DNA from: Opitutaceae bacterium
GTDB taxonomy: Bacteria; Verrucomicrobiota; Verrucomicrobiia; Opitutales; Opitutaceae
DNA: 64,000 bases
Direction: 5' to 3'
NCBI GenBank assembly: GCA_027490995.1
Contig: JAIXWY010000003.1
Span: forward strand, 248,001-312,000
Shown: positions 27,745 through 40,883 of the stretch, in pieces
Numbering within the stretch: position 1 is the first letter of the stretch
Layout of the letters: every line of letters starts with the position of its first letter
Translations under genes and position numbers: made by a program
Notes under the pieces: model-generated
What the model was told of the DNA's origin: nothing
Database searches by the model: none
What the model saw: the letters and a program-made list of their open reading frames with translations, nothing else

Positions 27745-28935
27745 ATGGCTAAAGGTACATTCGAGCGCAAGAAACCGCACGTTAACGTCGGCACGATCGG
27801 CCACGTTGACCACGGTAAAACCACCACCACCACCGCGATCCTGTCCGTTCAGGCGGGCAAGGGCCTGGCGGAGGTCAAGTCGTATGCAGATATCGCCAAG
27901 GGCGGAACTGTGCGCGACGCTTCCAAGATCGTGACGATCTCGGTGGCGCACGTGGAGTACGAGACCCCGAAGCGTCACTATGCCCACGTTGATTGCCCGG
28001 GCCACGCTGACTTCGTGAAGAACATGATCACGGGTGCGGCGCAGATGGACGGCGCGATCCTCGTGGTCTCGGCGGCTGACGGCCCGATGCCGCAGACCCG
28101 CGAGCACATCCTCCTCGCCCGCCAAGTCGGCGTGCCGAAGATCGTGGTCTGGCTGAACAAGGTCGACCTCATCGACGACAAGGAACTCCTCGACCTCGTC
28201 GAGATGGAGATCCGCGAGCTGCTCAACAAGTACCAGTTCGACGGCGACAACGCCCGTATCGTGCGTGGTTCCGCGACGGCGGCCCTCGAGGGCAAGCCGG
28301 AGGGTATCGCCCAGATCACGGAGTTGATGGACGCCATCGACTCCGAGATTCCGGAACCTGTGCGCGAGACGGACAAGCCCTTCCTGATGTCCGTTGAAGA
28401 CGTCTTCTCGATCACCGGCCGCGGCACCGTCGCCACGGGTCGTATCGAGCGCGGCATCGTCAAGATCAACGAAACCGTTGAGATCGTCGGCCTCCGCGAC
28501 ACCGTTTCGACGGTCGTCACGGGCATCGAAATGTTCCGCAAGCTGCTCGATAGCGGCCAGGCGGGCGACAATGTGGGCATTCTCCTCCGCGGTGTGGACA
28601 AGGATGGCATCGAGCGCGGCCAAGTTCTGGCCGCTCCGAAGTCGATCAACCCGCACAAGAGCGCGAAGGCGGAAATCTACGTCCTCACCAAGGAAGAGGG
28701 CGGCCGCCACACCCCGTTCTTCAACGGCTATCGCCCGCAGTTCTACTTCCGCACGACGGACGTCACCGGTATCGTCAACCTGCCCAAGGGCGTGGAGATG
28801 ATCATGCCGGGCGACAACATCAGCGTCGAGATCGAGCTGATCGTTCCGATCGCCATGGAAAAGACCCAGCGTTTCGCCATCCGCGAGGGTGGTCGTACGA
28901 TCGGGGCGGGCCGTATCACGGACATCATCGCCTAA
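27745..28935 (+). CDS. tuf: Elongation factor Tu with an atypical switch I
   Basis: This 396-residue GTPase delivers aminoacyl-tRNA to the ribosome. Domains 1-3 are all present and well conserved: G1 GHVDHGKT, G3 DCPGHAD, G4 NKVD, G5 GSAT, and the C-terminal [20 protein letters not shown] and [10 protein letters not shown] motifs. The effector loop is odd. Where EF-Tu has PEEKARGITIN, this protein reads [14 protein letters not shown], so the near-universal Arg-Gly of RGITI is missing while the Mg-binding Thr is kept. The frame and DNA quality around it look sound. The gene lies between tRNA-Thr and tRNA-Trp at the head of the secE-nusG-rpl-rpo block. Confidence 0.97.
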   Translation: MAKGTFERKKPHVNVGTIGHVDHGKTTTTTAILSVQAGKGLAEVKSYADIAKGGTVRDASKIVTISVAHVEYETPKRHYAHVDCPGHADFVKNMITGAAQMDGAILVVSAADGPMPQTREHILLARQVGVPKIVVWLNKVDLIDDKELLDLVEMEIRELLNKYQFDGDNARIVRGSATAALEGKPEGIAQITELMDAIDSEIPEPVRETDKPFLMSVEDVFSITGRGTVATGRIERGIVKINETVEIVGLRDTVSTVVTGIEMFRKLLDSGQAGDNVGILLRGVDKDGIERGQVLAAPKSINPHKSAKAEIYVLTKEEGGRHTPFFNGYRPQFYFRTTDVTGIVNLPKGVEMIMPGDNISVEIELIVPIAMEKTQRFAIREGGRTIGAGRITDIIA

Positions 28936-28961
28936 TCCGAAACACCGGGTTCGACACCTTC

Positions 28962-28988
28962 GCCGAGGTCCCGTACCGGGGCCTCGGC
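28962..28988 (+). other. Strong stem-loop between tuf and tRNA-Trp
   Basis: An 11-base-pair stem with one G-T pair (28962-28972 with 28978-28988) and a 5-base loop lies just before tRNA-Trp. No T tract follows directly, so it is more likely an RNase processing site or partial attenuator than a full terminator. Confidence 0.5.
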
Positions 28989-29017
28989 TGTGTCGTCTAA
29001 AAAACAGTCTGATCCAC

Positions 29018-29093
29018 AGGGGTGTAGCTCAATCGGTAGAGTAGCGGTCTCCAAAACCGTTGGTTGGGGGTTCGATTCCCTCCGCCCCTGCCA
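29018..29093 (+). tRNA. tRNA-Trp (anticodon CCA)
   Basis: The acceptor stem AGGGGTG/CGCCCCT, the D-arm AGCTCAATCGGTAGAGT, the anticodon loop CTCCAAA (anticodon CCA) and the T-arm GGGGGTTCGATTCCCTC fold normally. CCA is encoded (29091-29093). Its position just before secE is the classic tuf-trnW-secE-nusG order. Confidence 0.97.
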
Positions 29094-29103
29094 CTTTCCC
29101 ACC

Positions 29104-29307
29104 ATGAAAAACCCTTTCCGCAGCACGCGTATCTTCTTCGGGGAAATGCTCGATGAGCTGAAGAAGGCCACGTGGCCGACGAAGTCCGAACTGCGCGACT
29201 CGACGATTGTCGTCATTGTCGCCTCCGTGCTGCTCGGGGTCTTTACCAGCGTGAGCGACTTCGCGCTGTATCAGGTCGTCGACCTGTTCACGTCCTGGGT
29301 CGGCTGA
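29104..29307 (+). CDS. secE: Preprotein translocase subunit SecE
   Basis: This 67-residue protein clamps SecY in the Sec channel. It is the short, single-helix form. An amphipathic segment with the conserved ELKKATWPTKSEL motif (residues 18-30) is followed by one membrane helix (~35-60, TIVVIVASVLLGVFTSVSDF). The start lies 10 bases after tRNA-Trp, so the mRNA probably forms by processing of the tRNA transcript. nusG follows after 9 bases. Confidence 0.95.
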   Translation: MKNPFRSTRIFFGEMLDELKKATWPTKSELRDSTIVVIVASVLLGVFTSVSDFALYQVVDLFTSWVG

Positions 29308-29316
29308 GCCACCGCC

Positions 29317-29895
29317 ATGTCCGCCCCAACGTCCGCGCCTCCCGGCGCCCAGTGGTTCGCGTTGCACACGCTCTCCGGTCAGGAGGGCAAGGTGAAGACG
29401 TACATCGAGAAGTTCAAGAAGGCCGAAGAGCTGGACGACAGTATCTTCGAAGTGCTTTTGCCCACCGAGATCGTGTCCGAGGTCAAGGGCGGCAAGAAGA
29501 CGACGAAGACGCGTAAGCTCTACCCGGGCTACGTCTTCATTCACATGCGGCTCTATGACGAGGACGGGAAGGTGATCAACCGCCCGTGGTACTTCGTCAA
29601 GGAGGTCGCCGGCGTGATCGGCTTCGTCGGCGGCGAACGTCCGGCCGCGTTGCGTCAGGCCGAGATCGACGAGATCCGCGCTCGGATTGAAGCCGCCTCC
29701 GGCAAGGAAGTGCCCAAGGTGCAGTACGAGGTGGGCGAGGAGGTCAAGGTGACCGACGGCGCGTTCGCCAATCTGACCGGTCGCATCGACGAGATCGATC
29801 CCGACCGCGGCAAGCTCAAGATCTCGGTCTCCATCTTCGGCCGTTTCACTCCGGTCGAGCTCGAGTACTGGCAGGTTCAGCGCATGACCGAGTAA
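29317..29895 (+). CDS. nusG: Transcription termination/antitermination factor NusG
   Basis: This 192-residue protein binds RNA polymerase and couples it to Rho or the ribosome. The NGN domain starts at WFALHTLSGQEGKVKTYIEK, includes KLYPGYVFIHM and WYFVKEVAGVIGFVGG, and the C-terminal KOW domain carries VKVTDGAFANLTGRIDEID. Length is close to the usual 181. The first ten residues are an Ala/Pro-rich extension. Confidence 0.96.
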   Translation: MSAPTSAPPGAQWFALHTLSGQEGKVKTYIEKFKKAEELDDSIFEVLLPTEIVSEVKGGKKTTKTRKLYPGYVFIHMRLYDEDGKVINRPWYFVKEVAGVIGFVGGERPAALRQAEIDEIRARIEAASGKEVPKVQYEVGEEVKVTDGAFANLTGRIDEIDPDRGKLKISVSIFGRFTPVELEYWQVQRMTE

Positions 29896-29942
29896 CTGTT
29901 CCCGTCTCCCTTTTCATCACTAACCTCTGACCTTTTCCCTCC

Positions 29943-30368
29943 ATGGCCAAGAAGATCCAAGGCTACGTCCGTCTCCAACTGCCCGCCGGGGCTGCAAATC
30001 CCGCCCCGCCCGTCGGCCCCGCTCTCGGTGCCCAAGGCGTGAACATCATGGCGTTCTGTAAGGAGTTCAATGCGCGGACCAAGGACCAGAACGGCATGAT
30101 CCTGCCGGTGGTCATCACGGTCTACTCCGACAAGAGCTTCACGTTCATCCTCAAGTCGCCGCCCGCGTCCGTGCTCCTGAAGAAGGCCGCGAACATTGCC
30201 TCTGGTTCCGCCAAGCCGAACCAAGACAAGGTGGGCAAGGTCACCCGCAAGCAGCTCGCCGAGATCTGGAAGATCAAGGCCAAGGACATGAACGCGAAGG
30301 ACGAGGCCGCCGGCATCAAGGTGATCGCCGGAACCGCCCGCAACATGGGCATCGAGGTCGTCGACTAA
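29943..30368 (+). CDS. rplK: 50S ribosomal protein L11
   Basis: This 141-residue protein is part of the GTPase-associated centre. It has the Gly/Pro-rich N-terminal domain ([19 protein letters not shown]) with the thiopeptide-region PAPPVGP prolines, and the RNA-binding C-terminal domain ending [12 protein letters not shown]. Length is identical to that of E. coli. It begins 47 bases after nusG. Confidence 0.97.
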   Translation: MAKKIQGYVRLQLPAGAANPAPPVGPALGAQGVNIMAFCKEFNARTKDQNGMILPVVITVYSDKSFTFILKSPPASVLLKKAANIASGSAKPNQDKVGKVTRKQLAEIWKIKAKDMNAKDEAAGIKVIAGTARNMGIEVVD

Positions 30369-30384
30369 TCCGAATCCCTTTTTT

Positions 30385-30406
30385 GGACCGGATAGGTGTC
30401 CGGTCC
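30385..30406 (+). promoter_or_regulatory. Stem-loop in the rplK-rplA spacer
   Basis: An 8-base-pair perfect stem (30385-30392 with 30399-30406) with a 6-base loop starts 17 bases after the rplK stop. The T run lies on its 5' side, so it is not a plus-strand terminator. It could be an L1-binding or mRNA-processing element. Confidence 0.4.
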
Positions 30407-30465
30407 CCTTCAACACCCACTCAACGCGGGAGTCCTCTCGGACGTTCGCACCGCAAGGAGTCCAC

Positions 30466-31164
30466 ATGGCAGCTAAGAAACACAGCAAGAGATACCGCAG
30501 CGCCCTCACGGTCGCTGACCTCAGCAAGGATTACCCGCTCAAGGATGCGGTCGCGATCCTTGCCAAGTTCCCCAAGGCGAAGTTCGACGAGACCGTCGAG
30601 CTCTCCTTCCGCCTCGGCGTCGACGCCACGGCGGGCGACCAGATGGTCCGCGGCACCACGCCGTTGCCCAATGGCTCGGGTAAGAAGGTTCGGGTCCTCG
30701 TCTTCACCGACAACCCGAAGGCCGCTCTCGACGCCGGCGCCGACCATGCGGGTCTCCAGGACGTCATGGCCAAGATCAACGAGGGCTGGCTCGACTTCGA
30801 TGTCGCCATTGCCACCACCGACGCGATGAAGGTCGTACGTTCGATCGCTCGCGTGCTCGGTCCGAAGGGCCTCATGCCGAACCCGAAGTCCGGCACCGTC
30901 ACGGACGACATCGTCGCCGGCATCAAGGCCGTCAAGGCCGGCCGCGTCGAGTTCAAGATGGACAAGGCGGCGAACATCGGCGTGGGCGTCGGTAAGCGCT
31001 CGTTCACCCCGGAGCAGATTCTTGAGAATGCCGCTGCGGTGCTCGATGCCGTCGGCAAGGCCAAGCCTGCCTCGTTCAAGGGCACGTACATCCGTACGGT
31101 CGCTCTCTCCTCCTCCCAGAGCCCGGCGGTGCAGATCGCATCGTCGGAGTACTCGAAGTTCTAA
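30466..31164 (+). CDS. rplA: 50S ribosomal protein L1
   Basis: This 232-residue protein forms the L1 stalk that helps release E-site tRNA. It shows the two-domain L1 pattern: ETVELSFRLGVDATAGDQMVRGTTPLP near the N-terminus and the central signature RVLGPKGLMPNPKSGTVTDD. The C-terminus ends GTYIRTVALSSSQSPAVQI. In other bacteria L1 represses its own rplK-rplA message. A good AAGGAG site lies 5-10 bases before the ATG. Confidence 0.97.
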   Translation: MAAKKHSKRYRSALTVADLSKDYPLKDAVAILAKFPKAKFDETVELSFRLGVDATAGDQMVRGTTPLPNGSGKKVRVLVFTDNPKAALDAGADHAGLQDVMAKINEGWLDFDVAIATTDAMKVVRSIARVLGPKGLMPNPKSGTVTDDIVAGIKAVKAGRVEFKMDKAANIGVGVGKRSFTPEQILENAAAVLDAVGKAKPASFKGTYIRTVALSSSQSPAVQIASSEYSKF

Positions 31165-31181
31165 CCGGAGCCTCGTCACCC

Positions 31182-31670
31182 ATGAGAGCCGAAAAGAAGT
31201 ACCTCATCTCTGAGGTCGAAACCCATCTGAAGAAGAGCGACTACGTCATCCTCGCGAATTTCGCGTCGTTGACCGTAGCCGACGTGGCCGAGCTCCGTTC
31301 CCGCCTCGCCGGCGAGAGCGCTGAGTATCATGTCGTCAAGAACAGTTCCCTGCGCGTCGCCGCCAAGGTGCTGGGTCTACCCGACGTCGATGCTGGCCTG
31401 ACCGGTCCGACCGCGATCGTGGTCGGCGGCAAGAATCCGGCCGGCGTCGCCAAGGTCCTCAAGCAGTTCATCGAGGAAAAGAAGAAGCTCGAGGTGAAGA
31501 CCGGCATTCTTGACCGCAAGGTCATGTCGGCCGCCGAGTGGGCGCAAATCGCCGATCTTCCGTCCTTCGGTGCACTGCGCTCCCAGTTCCTCGGGCTGCT
31601 CACCAGCGCCGGCGGAGCCTTCGTCCGCGTCCTCGACGCCAAGGTCAAGAAGGAGACTCCGGCGGCCTAA
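31182..31670 (+). CDS. rplJ: 50S ribosomal protein L10
   Basis: The 162-residue stalk base anchors L7/L12 dimers. The N-terminal globular domain (YVILANFASLTVADVAELRSRL) and the C-terminal helix for L12 binding are recognisable. It starts only 17 bases after rplA, so the E. coli-type L10 leader between rplA and rplJ cannot be present here. The structured spacer lies instead after this gene, before rplL. Confidence 0.95.
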   Translation: MRAEKKYLISEVETHLKKSDYVILANFASLTVADVAELRSRLAGESAEYHVVKNSSLRVAAKVLGLPDVDAGLTGPTAIVVGGKNPAGVAKVLKQFIEEKKKLEVKTGILDRKVMSAAEWAQIADLPSFGALRSQFLGLLTSAGGAFVRVLDAKVKKETPAA

Positions 31671-31818
31671 GCCGCCTGTTCACCCACCCATTCCATCCCT
31701 TTTCGGGTGGGCGAGCCTTCGGGTTACGCCGCCCGGGAAACAACCCAAGAGGGCGCCTAGGAGATACGTCTCTTAAACGAGACCGCCCCCGGTCCGCTAG
31801 GCACCTCAGGAGTATACC
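31671..31818 (+). promoter_or_regulatory. Structured rplJ-rplL spacer with alternative hairpins
   Basis: The 148-base spacer holds an outer pairing (31755-31760 with 31797-31802). It encloses two hairpins that share bases and so exclude each other: 31761-31764 with 31769-31772, and 31768-31772 with 31779-31783. An additional pairing, 31751-31755 with 31784-31788, is possible. The outer stem ends 5 bases before the rplL ribosome site (AGGAG, 31808-31812). This looks like a translational switch or attenuator; the ligand is unknown, and L10-L12 is an obvious candidate. Confidence 0.4.
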
Positions 31819-32202
31819 ATGAGCAACATCACCAAAGACCAAGTCATCGAGTGGCTGTCCGGCCAGTCGATTCTCGAACTCGCGGCCCTCGTCAAGGACC
31901 TCGAAGCCAAGTGGGGCGTCTCGGCAGCGGCGGCAGTAGCCGCGGCTCCGGCCGCTGGCGGCGCCGCTCCGGCGGCCGCTGCGGTTGAGCAGACCGAGTT
32001 CACCGTCGTCCTCGCCGATGCGGGCGCCAACAAGATCGGCGTCATCAAGGAAGTGCGCGCGGTCACCGGCCTCGGCCTCAAGGAAGCCAAGGATCTCGTC
32101 GACGGCGCCCCGAAGCCCGTCAAGGAGAACGTCGCCAAGGCCGAAGCCGAGGAGATCAAGAAGAAGCTCGAGGCGGCCGGAGCCAAGGTTCAGCTCAAGT
32201 AA
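31819..32202 (+). CDS. rplL: 50S ribosomal protein L7/L12
   Basis: This 127-residue stalk protein recruits translational GTPases. The N-terminal dimerisation helices (residues 1-34) are joined by an Ala/Gly-rich hinge (~35-55) to the C-terminal domain with [23 protein letters not shown], the factor-binding helix. A strong AGGAG lies 6 bases before the ATG, which suits a protein needed in several copies per ribosome. Confidence 0.97.
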   Translation: MSNITKDQVIEWLSGQSILELAALVKDLEAKWGVSAAAAVAAAPAAGGAAPAAAAVEQTEFTVVLADAGANKIGVIKEVRAVTGLGLKEAKDLVDGAPKPVKENVAKAEAEEIKKKLEAAGAKVQLK

Positions 32203-32246
32203 GCAGCCGCTTGGCCTCCTGTCTCATCCAGGTGCCAAATTTTTCG

Positions 32247-32292
32247 GGACAGGCTGCGTTTCGGCGCAGCCTGTCCTTTGCCTTTGATTTTT
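32247..32292 (+). terminator. Terminator-like attenuator between rplL and rpoB
   Basis: A perfect 12-base-pair stem (32247-32258 with 32265-32276) with loop TTTCGG is followed by a T-rich but interrupted tail (32277-32292). The position matches the partial terminator that lowers rpoBC expression relative to rplJL in E. coli, so partial read-through is likely here too. Confidence 0.75.
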
Positions 32293-32414
32293 CTGTTCTT
32301 TTTCCGTTGAGGACCAGCGCGGCCCCCCGCCGTGCGAGTCCGTCTCTCCTAGTCTCCGGGCGAAGCCCCGTCCGGTGACCGTCCAGCCGTTTCGCTACAC
32401 ATCCGGGAATTCCC

Positions 32415-36209
<3,795 letters not shown>

Positions 36210-36266
36210 GCCCTCCACCCATCGCCCGAACCCGTCCCGCATTCCTTTCACGTCAGCGTCCCTCCC

Positions 36267-39200
36267 ATGAGCATTCAACCTGCTGAAACCGCCGCTTCGT
36301 CTCGCGACGAGGCCCGGTCCGCGCTCGGTCTCGAAGAGAATCTCTTCGACTGCGTCTCCATCACCGTATCCTCGCCGGAAACCATCCGCGCGTGGTCCAA
36401 GGGTGAGGTCAAGAATCCCGAAACGATCAACTACCGCACGTTCAAGCCCGAGCCGGGCGGCCTCTTCTGTCAGAAGATCTTCGGCCCGGTCCGCGACTAC
36501 GAGTGCGCGTGCGGTAAGTACAAGCGCATCAAGTACAAGGACGTGGTGTGCGATCGCTGCGGCGTCGAGGTGACCATCGCCCGCGTCCGCCGCGAGCGCA
36601 TGGGCCACATCGAGCTCGCTGTTCCGGTTGCCCACATCTGGTTCCTCAAGAGCATGCCGAGCCGCCTCGGCCTGCTCCTCGACATGACTGCCCGCTCGCT
36701 TGAGCGGGTGATCTACTACGAGAACTACATGGTGATCGACCCGGGCAAGACCCCGCTCGAGCCCAAGCAGTTGCTCACCGATACCGAGTACCGTCAGGCC
36801 CTCGATGAGTACGGTGACGACTCGTTCGTCGCCAAGATGGGCGCCGAAGCCGTCCGCGAAGCCCTTAAGGGCATGGACATGGTCGCGACCGTCGCCGAGC
36901 TGCAGGAGCAGATGCGCGCGACGCGCTCGAAGCAGATCAAGAAGAAGCTGTCCAAGCGTCTCAAGGTCATCCAGGGCTTCATCCATTCAAAGTCCCGCCC
37001 CGAGTGGATGGTGCTCGAGGTGCTGCCAGTCATCCCGCCGGACTTGCGTCCACTCGTGCCGCTCGAAGGTGGCCGTTTCGCGACGTCCGATCTCAACGAT
37101 CTGTACCGCCGCGTGATCAACCGGAACAACCGTCTCCGGAACCTGATGCAGCTGAAGACGCCTGACGTCATCATCCACAACGAAAAGCGGATGCTGCAGG
37201 AAGCGGTCGATGCTCTCTTTGATAACGGTCGCCATGGCCGCCCGGTCACGGGCGCCGGCAATCGTCCGCTGAAGTCCCTGTCCGACATGCTCAAGGGCAA
37301 GCAGGGTCGCTTCCGCCAGAACCTGCTCGGTAAGCGCGTGGATTATTCGGGCCGTTCCGTGATCGTCATCGGTCCGGAGCTGAAGCTCAACCAGTGCGGC
37401 CTGCCGAAGAAGATGGCGCTCGTTTTGTTCGAGCCGTTCATCATCCGTCGCCTCAAGGAACTCGGCTTCGTTCACACCGTCCGCGGTGCGCGTAAGATGA
37501 TCGAGAAGAAGTCCCCCGAGGTGTGGGATATCCTCGAGGAGGTCACCAAGGGTCACCCGGTGCTGCTTAACCGCGCGCCGACGCTTCACCGGTTGTCCAT
37601 CCAAGCGTTCGAGCCGGTGCTCATCGAGGGCGAGGCCATCCGCGTTCACCCGCTCGTTTGTACCGCGTACAACGCGGACTTCGACGGAGACCAGATGGCG
37701 GTCCACGTGCCGCTTTCGCTCGAGGCCGTCATGGAGTGCAAACTCCTGATGATGTCGACGAACAACATCTTCTCGCCGTCCTCCGGCAAGCCGATCCTCA
37801 CGCCGTCCCAAGACATCGTGCTCGGCGCGTACTACCTCACGATCGAGCCGCGTAAGAAGCCGGCCAAGGATCAGCGCGTCCCCATGCTCGCGGGCCTCCA
37901 AGAAGTGCTGTACGCCAAGGCGGACGGCGCGCTCAAGGTCCACGATTGGGTGGACATCCCGAACCCCGACCATCGTCGTTCGACGGTGTACGGTAACGCC
38001 GACAAGCGTCTCCTGCGTACCACCGTGGGCCGCGTGATCTTCAACCAGATCTGGCCCGCTGGACTCGGATTTATCAATTTCCCGGTGCCGAAGGGCAAGC
38101 TGGGGGATCTGATTCTCAATACCTACAAGGTCGCCGGCGACGCCGTGACCGTCGACATGCTGGATCGCCTCAAGGAACTCGGTTTCCAGACCGCGTTCCA
38201 GGCGGGCATTTCGATCGGTATCGACGACATGATCATTCCGGAGGACAAGAAGGAGATCGTCTCCGAGTCCCGGAAGAAGATCGCCGAGGTTGAGGGCCAG
38301 TTCAACAAGGGTATCATCACCGACGGCGAGCGCTACAACAAGGTGGTCGACATCTGGACCGGCGCGACCGACAAGATCGCGAAGGCGGTGTTCTCGAAAC
38401 TCGAGAACAACGAAGGCAAGACCGAGGTGAATCCGGTGTACATCATGATGGACTCCGGTGCGCGCGGTAACAAGCAGCAGGTGCGCCAGCTCTGCGGTAC
38501 CCGCGGCCTCATGGCGAAGCCGTCCGGTGAAATCATCGAACGTCCCATCCTTTCGTCCTTCCGCGAGGGCCTGACCGTCCTCGAGTACTTCATCTCGACT
38601 CACGGCGCCCGCAAGGGTCTGGCCGACACCGCGCTGAAGACTGCTGACGCCGGCTACATGACGCGCAAGCTGTGCGACGTGGCCATGGACGTGATCATCG
38701 CCGAGGAGGACTGTGGCTCCCGCGATGGCATCTGGAAGAAGGCGATCTTCGAAGGCGACGACGAGATCGTCGGCCTGCGCGAGCGTATCGTCGGCCGCTG
38801 CTCCAGCGACGACGTCTACAATCCGCTCAACCCGAAGGAGTGCCTTGTGGGCTCGGGCGAGCTCATCACCGAAGAGATCGCGACCAAGATCGTCGAGTCC
38901 GGCATCGAGCGCGTGAAGGTGATGTCGCCGCTGACCTCGATCAGCAAGTTGGGCATCGATGCCAAGAGCTACGGCATCAATCCGGCCACGAACCGTCTCG
39001 CTAAGATCGGTGACTCCGTCGGCATCATCGCCGCGCAGTCGATCGGTGAGCCGGGCACGCAGCTGACGATGCGTACCTTCCACATTGGTGGCGTCGCGTC
39101 CGGCGGCTTCAAGACCCCGGAAATCCGCGTCCGTTCGAAGGGCACGGTCCGCTATCGCGGCCTGCGCCTGGTAAAGACGGCAGACGGTGGCAACATCGTG

Positions 39201-40415
39201 CTGAACAAGACGGGTAGCATCCAGATCGTGGATGCGGACGACAAGGAGCTCGAAAGCTACAACATCGTGGTCGGTTCGTTCCTCCACGTGGGCGACGGCG
39301 GCGCGATCGATAAGGGCGCGGTCTTGGCGCAGTGGGATCCTTACAACGTGCCGGTGCTTTCCGAGAAGGGCGGCACTCTGGTCTTCAAGGACATGATCCC
39401 GGGCGTCACCGTGAAGCGCGAACTCGACGAGTCGTCGGGTCGCATCGCGACGGTCGTGATCGAGCACAAGGAAGATCTCAATCCGCAGATCGAGATCCGC
39501 GACGGTTCGAACCAGCCTCTGGCCGCGTACTCCATTCCGGTGGGTGCGCAGATCGTGGTCGGCGAGAGCGACGTGATCGCCCCCGGCGCCTTGCTCGCCA
39601 AGACGCCGCGCCAGGCCTCCAAGACCAAGGACATCACCGGCGGTCTTCCGCGCGTGGCCGAGCTCTTCGAAGCCCGTCGTCCGAAGGATGCCGCCGAGAT
39701 GGCGCGCATCGACGGCATCGTGGGCTTCGAGGGTACCGTCCGCGGCAAGCGCAAGCTGGTCGTTCGTAACGAGGAGACCGCTCAGGAAGAGGAACACCTC
39801 ATTCCGACTGGCAAGCACATCATCGTGCAGCCGGGCGACGTCGTCCACAAGGGCCAGCACCTCACCGAGGGCTCGGCGGATCCGCACGAGATCCTTGAGA
39901 TCCTCGGGCCGAGCGCGCTGTACGACTTCCTGATCTCCCAAGTCCAGGAGGTGTACCGCCTGCAGGGCGTGACGATCAACGACAAGCACATCGAGATCAT
40001 CATCCGCCAGATGCTGCGGAAGGTTCGTATCACCGATCCGGGTGACAGCGAGTACTTCTGGGGCGAGCAGGTGGACCGTGCGGCGTTCTTGGCGGACAAC
40101 CGTCGGATCGAGGAAGCGGGTGGTAAGCCCGCCGAAGCCGAGCCGATCCTGTTGGGCATCACCAAGGCCTCGCTCGAGACCGAGTCCTTCATCTCCGCGG
40201 CGTCCTTCCAAGAGACGACCCGGGTGCTGACCGATGCCTCGACGCTCGGCAAGATCGACAACCTGAAGGGCTTCAAGGAAAACGTGATCATGGGTCACCT
40301 GATTCCGGCAGGTACGGGTCTTCCGGCCTTCAAGCGCCTCCGCATCTCCCTGCCTTTCGGTGAGGAGTTGACCGAGGTGGATCAGCCGATGGTCTCTGAC
40401 GCCACCCCCGCCTGA
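36267..40415 (+). CDS. rpoC: DNA-directed RNA polymerase subunit beta-prime, second zinc site degraded
   Basis: This 1382-residue subunit is complete. The first zinc site is intact ([20 protein letters not shown]). The catalytic Mg motif NADFDGD is at 469-475. The bridge and trigger region includes [16 protein letters not shown]. The second zinc site, which in E. coli uses Cys814, Cys888, Cys895 and Cys898, keeps only the first (Cys816 here). The other three positions are Ser891, Asp898 and Ser901 (segment [15 protein letters not shown]). The frame is clean and flanking residues align without gaps, so this is substitution rather than error. A strong terminator follows. Confidence 0.98.
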   Translation: MSIQPAETAASSRDEARSALGLEENLFDCVSITVSSPETIRAWSKGEVKNPETINYRTFKPEPGGLFCQKIFGPVRDYECACGKYKRIKYKDVVCDRCGVEVTIARVRRERMGHIELAVPVAHIWFLKSMPSRLGLLLDMTARSLERVIYYENYMVIDPGKTPLEPKQLLTDTEYRQALDEYGDDSFVAKMGAEAVREALKGMDMVATVAELQEQMRATRSKQIKKKLSKRLKVIQGFIHSKSRPEWMVLEVLPVIPPDLRPLVPLEGGRFATSDLNDLYRRVINRNNRLRNLMQLKTPDVIIHNEKRMLQEAVDALFDNGRHGRPVTGAGNRPLKSLSDMLKGKQGRFRQNLLGKRVDYSGRSVIVIGPELKLNQCGLPKKMALVLFEPFIIRRLKELGFVHTVRGARKMIEKKSPEVWDILEEVTKGHPVLLNRAPTLHRLSIQAFEPVLIEGEAIRVHPLVCTAYNADFDGDQMAVHVPLSLEAVMECKLLMMSTNNIFSPSSGKPILTPSQDIVLGAYYLTIEPRKKPAKDQRVPMLAGLQEVLYAKADGALKVHDWVDIPNPDHRRSTVYGNADKRLLRTTVGRVIFNQIWPAGLGFINFPVPKGKLGDLILNTYKVAGDAVTVDMLDRLKELGFQTAFQAGISIGIDDMIIPEDKKEIVSESRKKIAEVEGQFNKGIITDGERYNKVVDIWTGATDKIAKAVFSKLENNEGKTEVNPVYIMMDSGARGNKQQVRQLCGTRGLMAKPSGEIIERPILSSFREGLTVLEYFISTHGARKGLADTALKTADAGYMTRKLCDVAMDVIIAEEDCGSRDGIWKKAIFEGDDEIVGLRERIVGRCSSDDVYNPLNPKECLVGSGELITEEIATKIVESGIERVKVMSPLTSISKLGIDAKSYGINPATNRLAKIGDSVGIIAAQSIGEPGTQLTMRTFHIGGVASGGFKTPEIRVRSKGTVRYRGLRLVKTADGGNIVLNKTGSIQIVDADDKELESYNIVVGSFLHVGDGGAIDKGAVLAQWDPYNVPVLSEKGGTLVFKDMIPGVTVKRELDESSGRIATVVIEHKEDLNPQIEIRDGSNQPLAAYSIPVGAQIVVGESDVIAPGALLAKTPRQASKTKDITGGLPRVAELFEARRPKDAAEMARIDGIVGFEGTVRGKRKLVVRNEETAQEEEHLIPTGKHIIVQPGDVVHKGQHLTEGSADPHEILEILGPSALYDFLISQVQEVYRLQGVTINDKHIEIIIRQMLRKVRITDPGDSEYFWGEQVDRAAFLADNRRIEEAGGKPAEAEPILLGITKASLETESFISAASFQETTRVLTDASTLGKIDNLKGFKENVIMGHLIPAGTGLPAFKRLRISLPFGEELTEVDQPMVSDATPA

Positions 40416-40458
40416 GCGACCCCTGCGGCTCCAACGTCCGCACTCGCTTAGCCGATCG

Positions 40459-40494
40459 ACCGGCCGCATTCATCTGAATGCGGCCGGTTTGCGT
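40459..40494 (+). terminator. Rho-independent terminator after rpoC
   Basis: A perfect 13-base-pair stem (40459-40471 with 40476-40488) has a 4-base loop and a short T-rich tail (40488-40494). It ends the rplKAJL-rpoBC unit. Confidence 0.88.
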
Positions 40495-40883
40495 TTATGA
40501 CCGAAGAGATGCAGGCGAGGGAAGGAAGCTCTCATCGCCTTACGCGGCGTGTGGGGGAGGGCGCCGCGAATTCATCAAAGAAACGTCTTGCTTAGCCCTT
40601 TCGCTGCGGCTTTGCTCGTCGTCCCTCCCGCCAAAACGGCTTGTCGAGCCTAGCTCCAAGTCGTTATTCGCCCGGTCCGCAAAGGCCGGGCGATTTTTTT
40701 GCCGGGACCCCTCTTCCAGGTACGTTCACGCCTCGCATTGCGGTCCACTTTTTTTCTGGTCGAAGCGCTTCGTGCCTAGGGAAAAGCGGGTTCCTGCAAC
40801 AATCTTCGAGTTTCTGCTTGCCGAGGGGGACCTCGTTGCTAGTTTCCGCGTCTTTTCGCCACTTCCGAGACACACCATTTCGT
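40495..40883 (+). other. Non-coding gap between the rpoBC and str operons
   Basis: There is no credible gene in these 389 bases. They hold a second intrinsic terminator (40668-40700). A perfect 12-base palindrome lies at 40761-40772 (CGAAGCGCTTCG). A weak promoter-like pair TTGCCG (40818-40823) and TAGTTT (40840-40845), 16 bases apart, lies about 40 bases before rpsL. The stretch between the two terminators (40495-40667) has no recognised content and could be a small untranslated transcript. Confidence 0.45.
40668..40700 (+). terminator. Second Rho-independent terminator upstream of rpsL
   Basis: An 8-base-pair stem (40668-40675 with 40686-40693) with a 10-base loop is followed by seven T residues (40694-40700). 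It lies about 180 bases after the rpoC terminator with no gene between them. Confidence 0.87.

Noticed and set aside
36987..40469. A 1160-codon open frame antisense to rpoC (and similar long ones antisense to rpoB, clpB and fusA)
   Set aside because: In GC-rich genes with strong third-position G/C the mirrored strand stays open by codon bias. The products are low in hydrophobic pattern, rich in Arg/Asp/His/Leu, and match no family, while the plus strand encodes rpoC without doubt.
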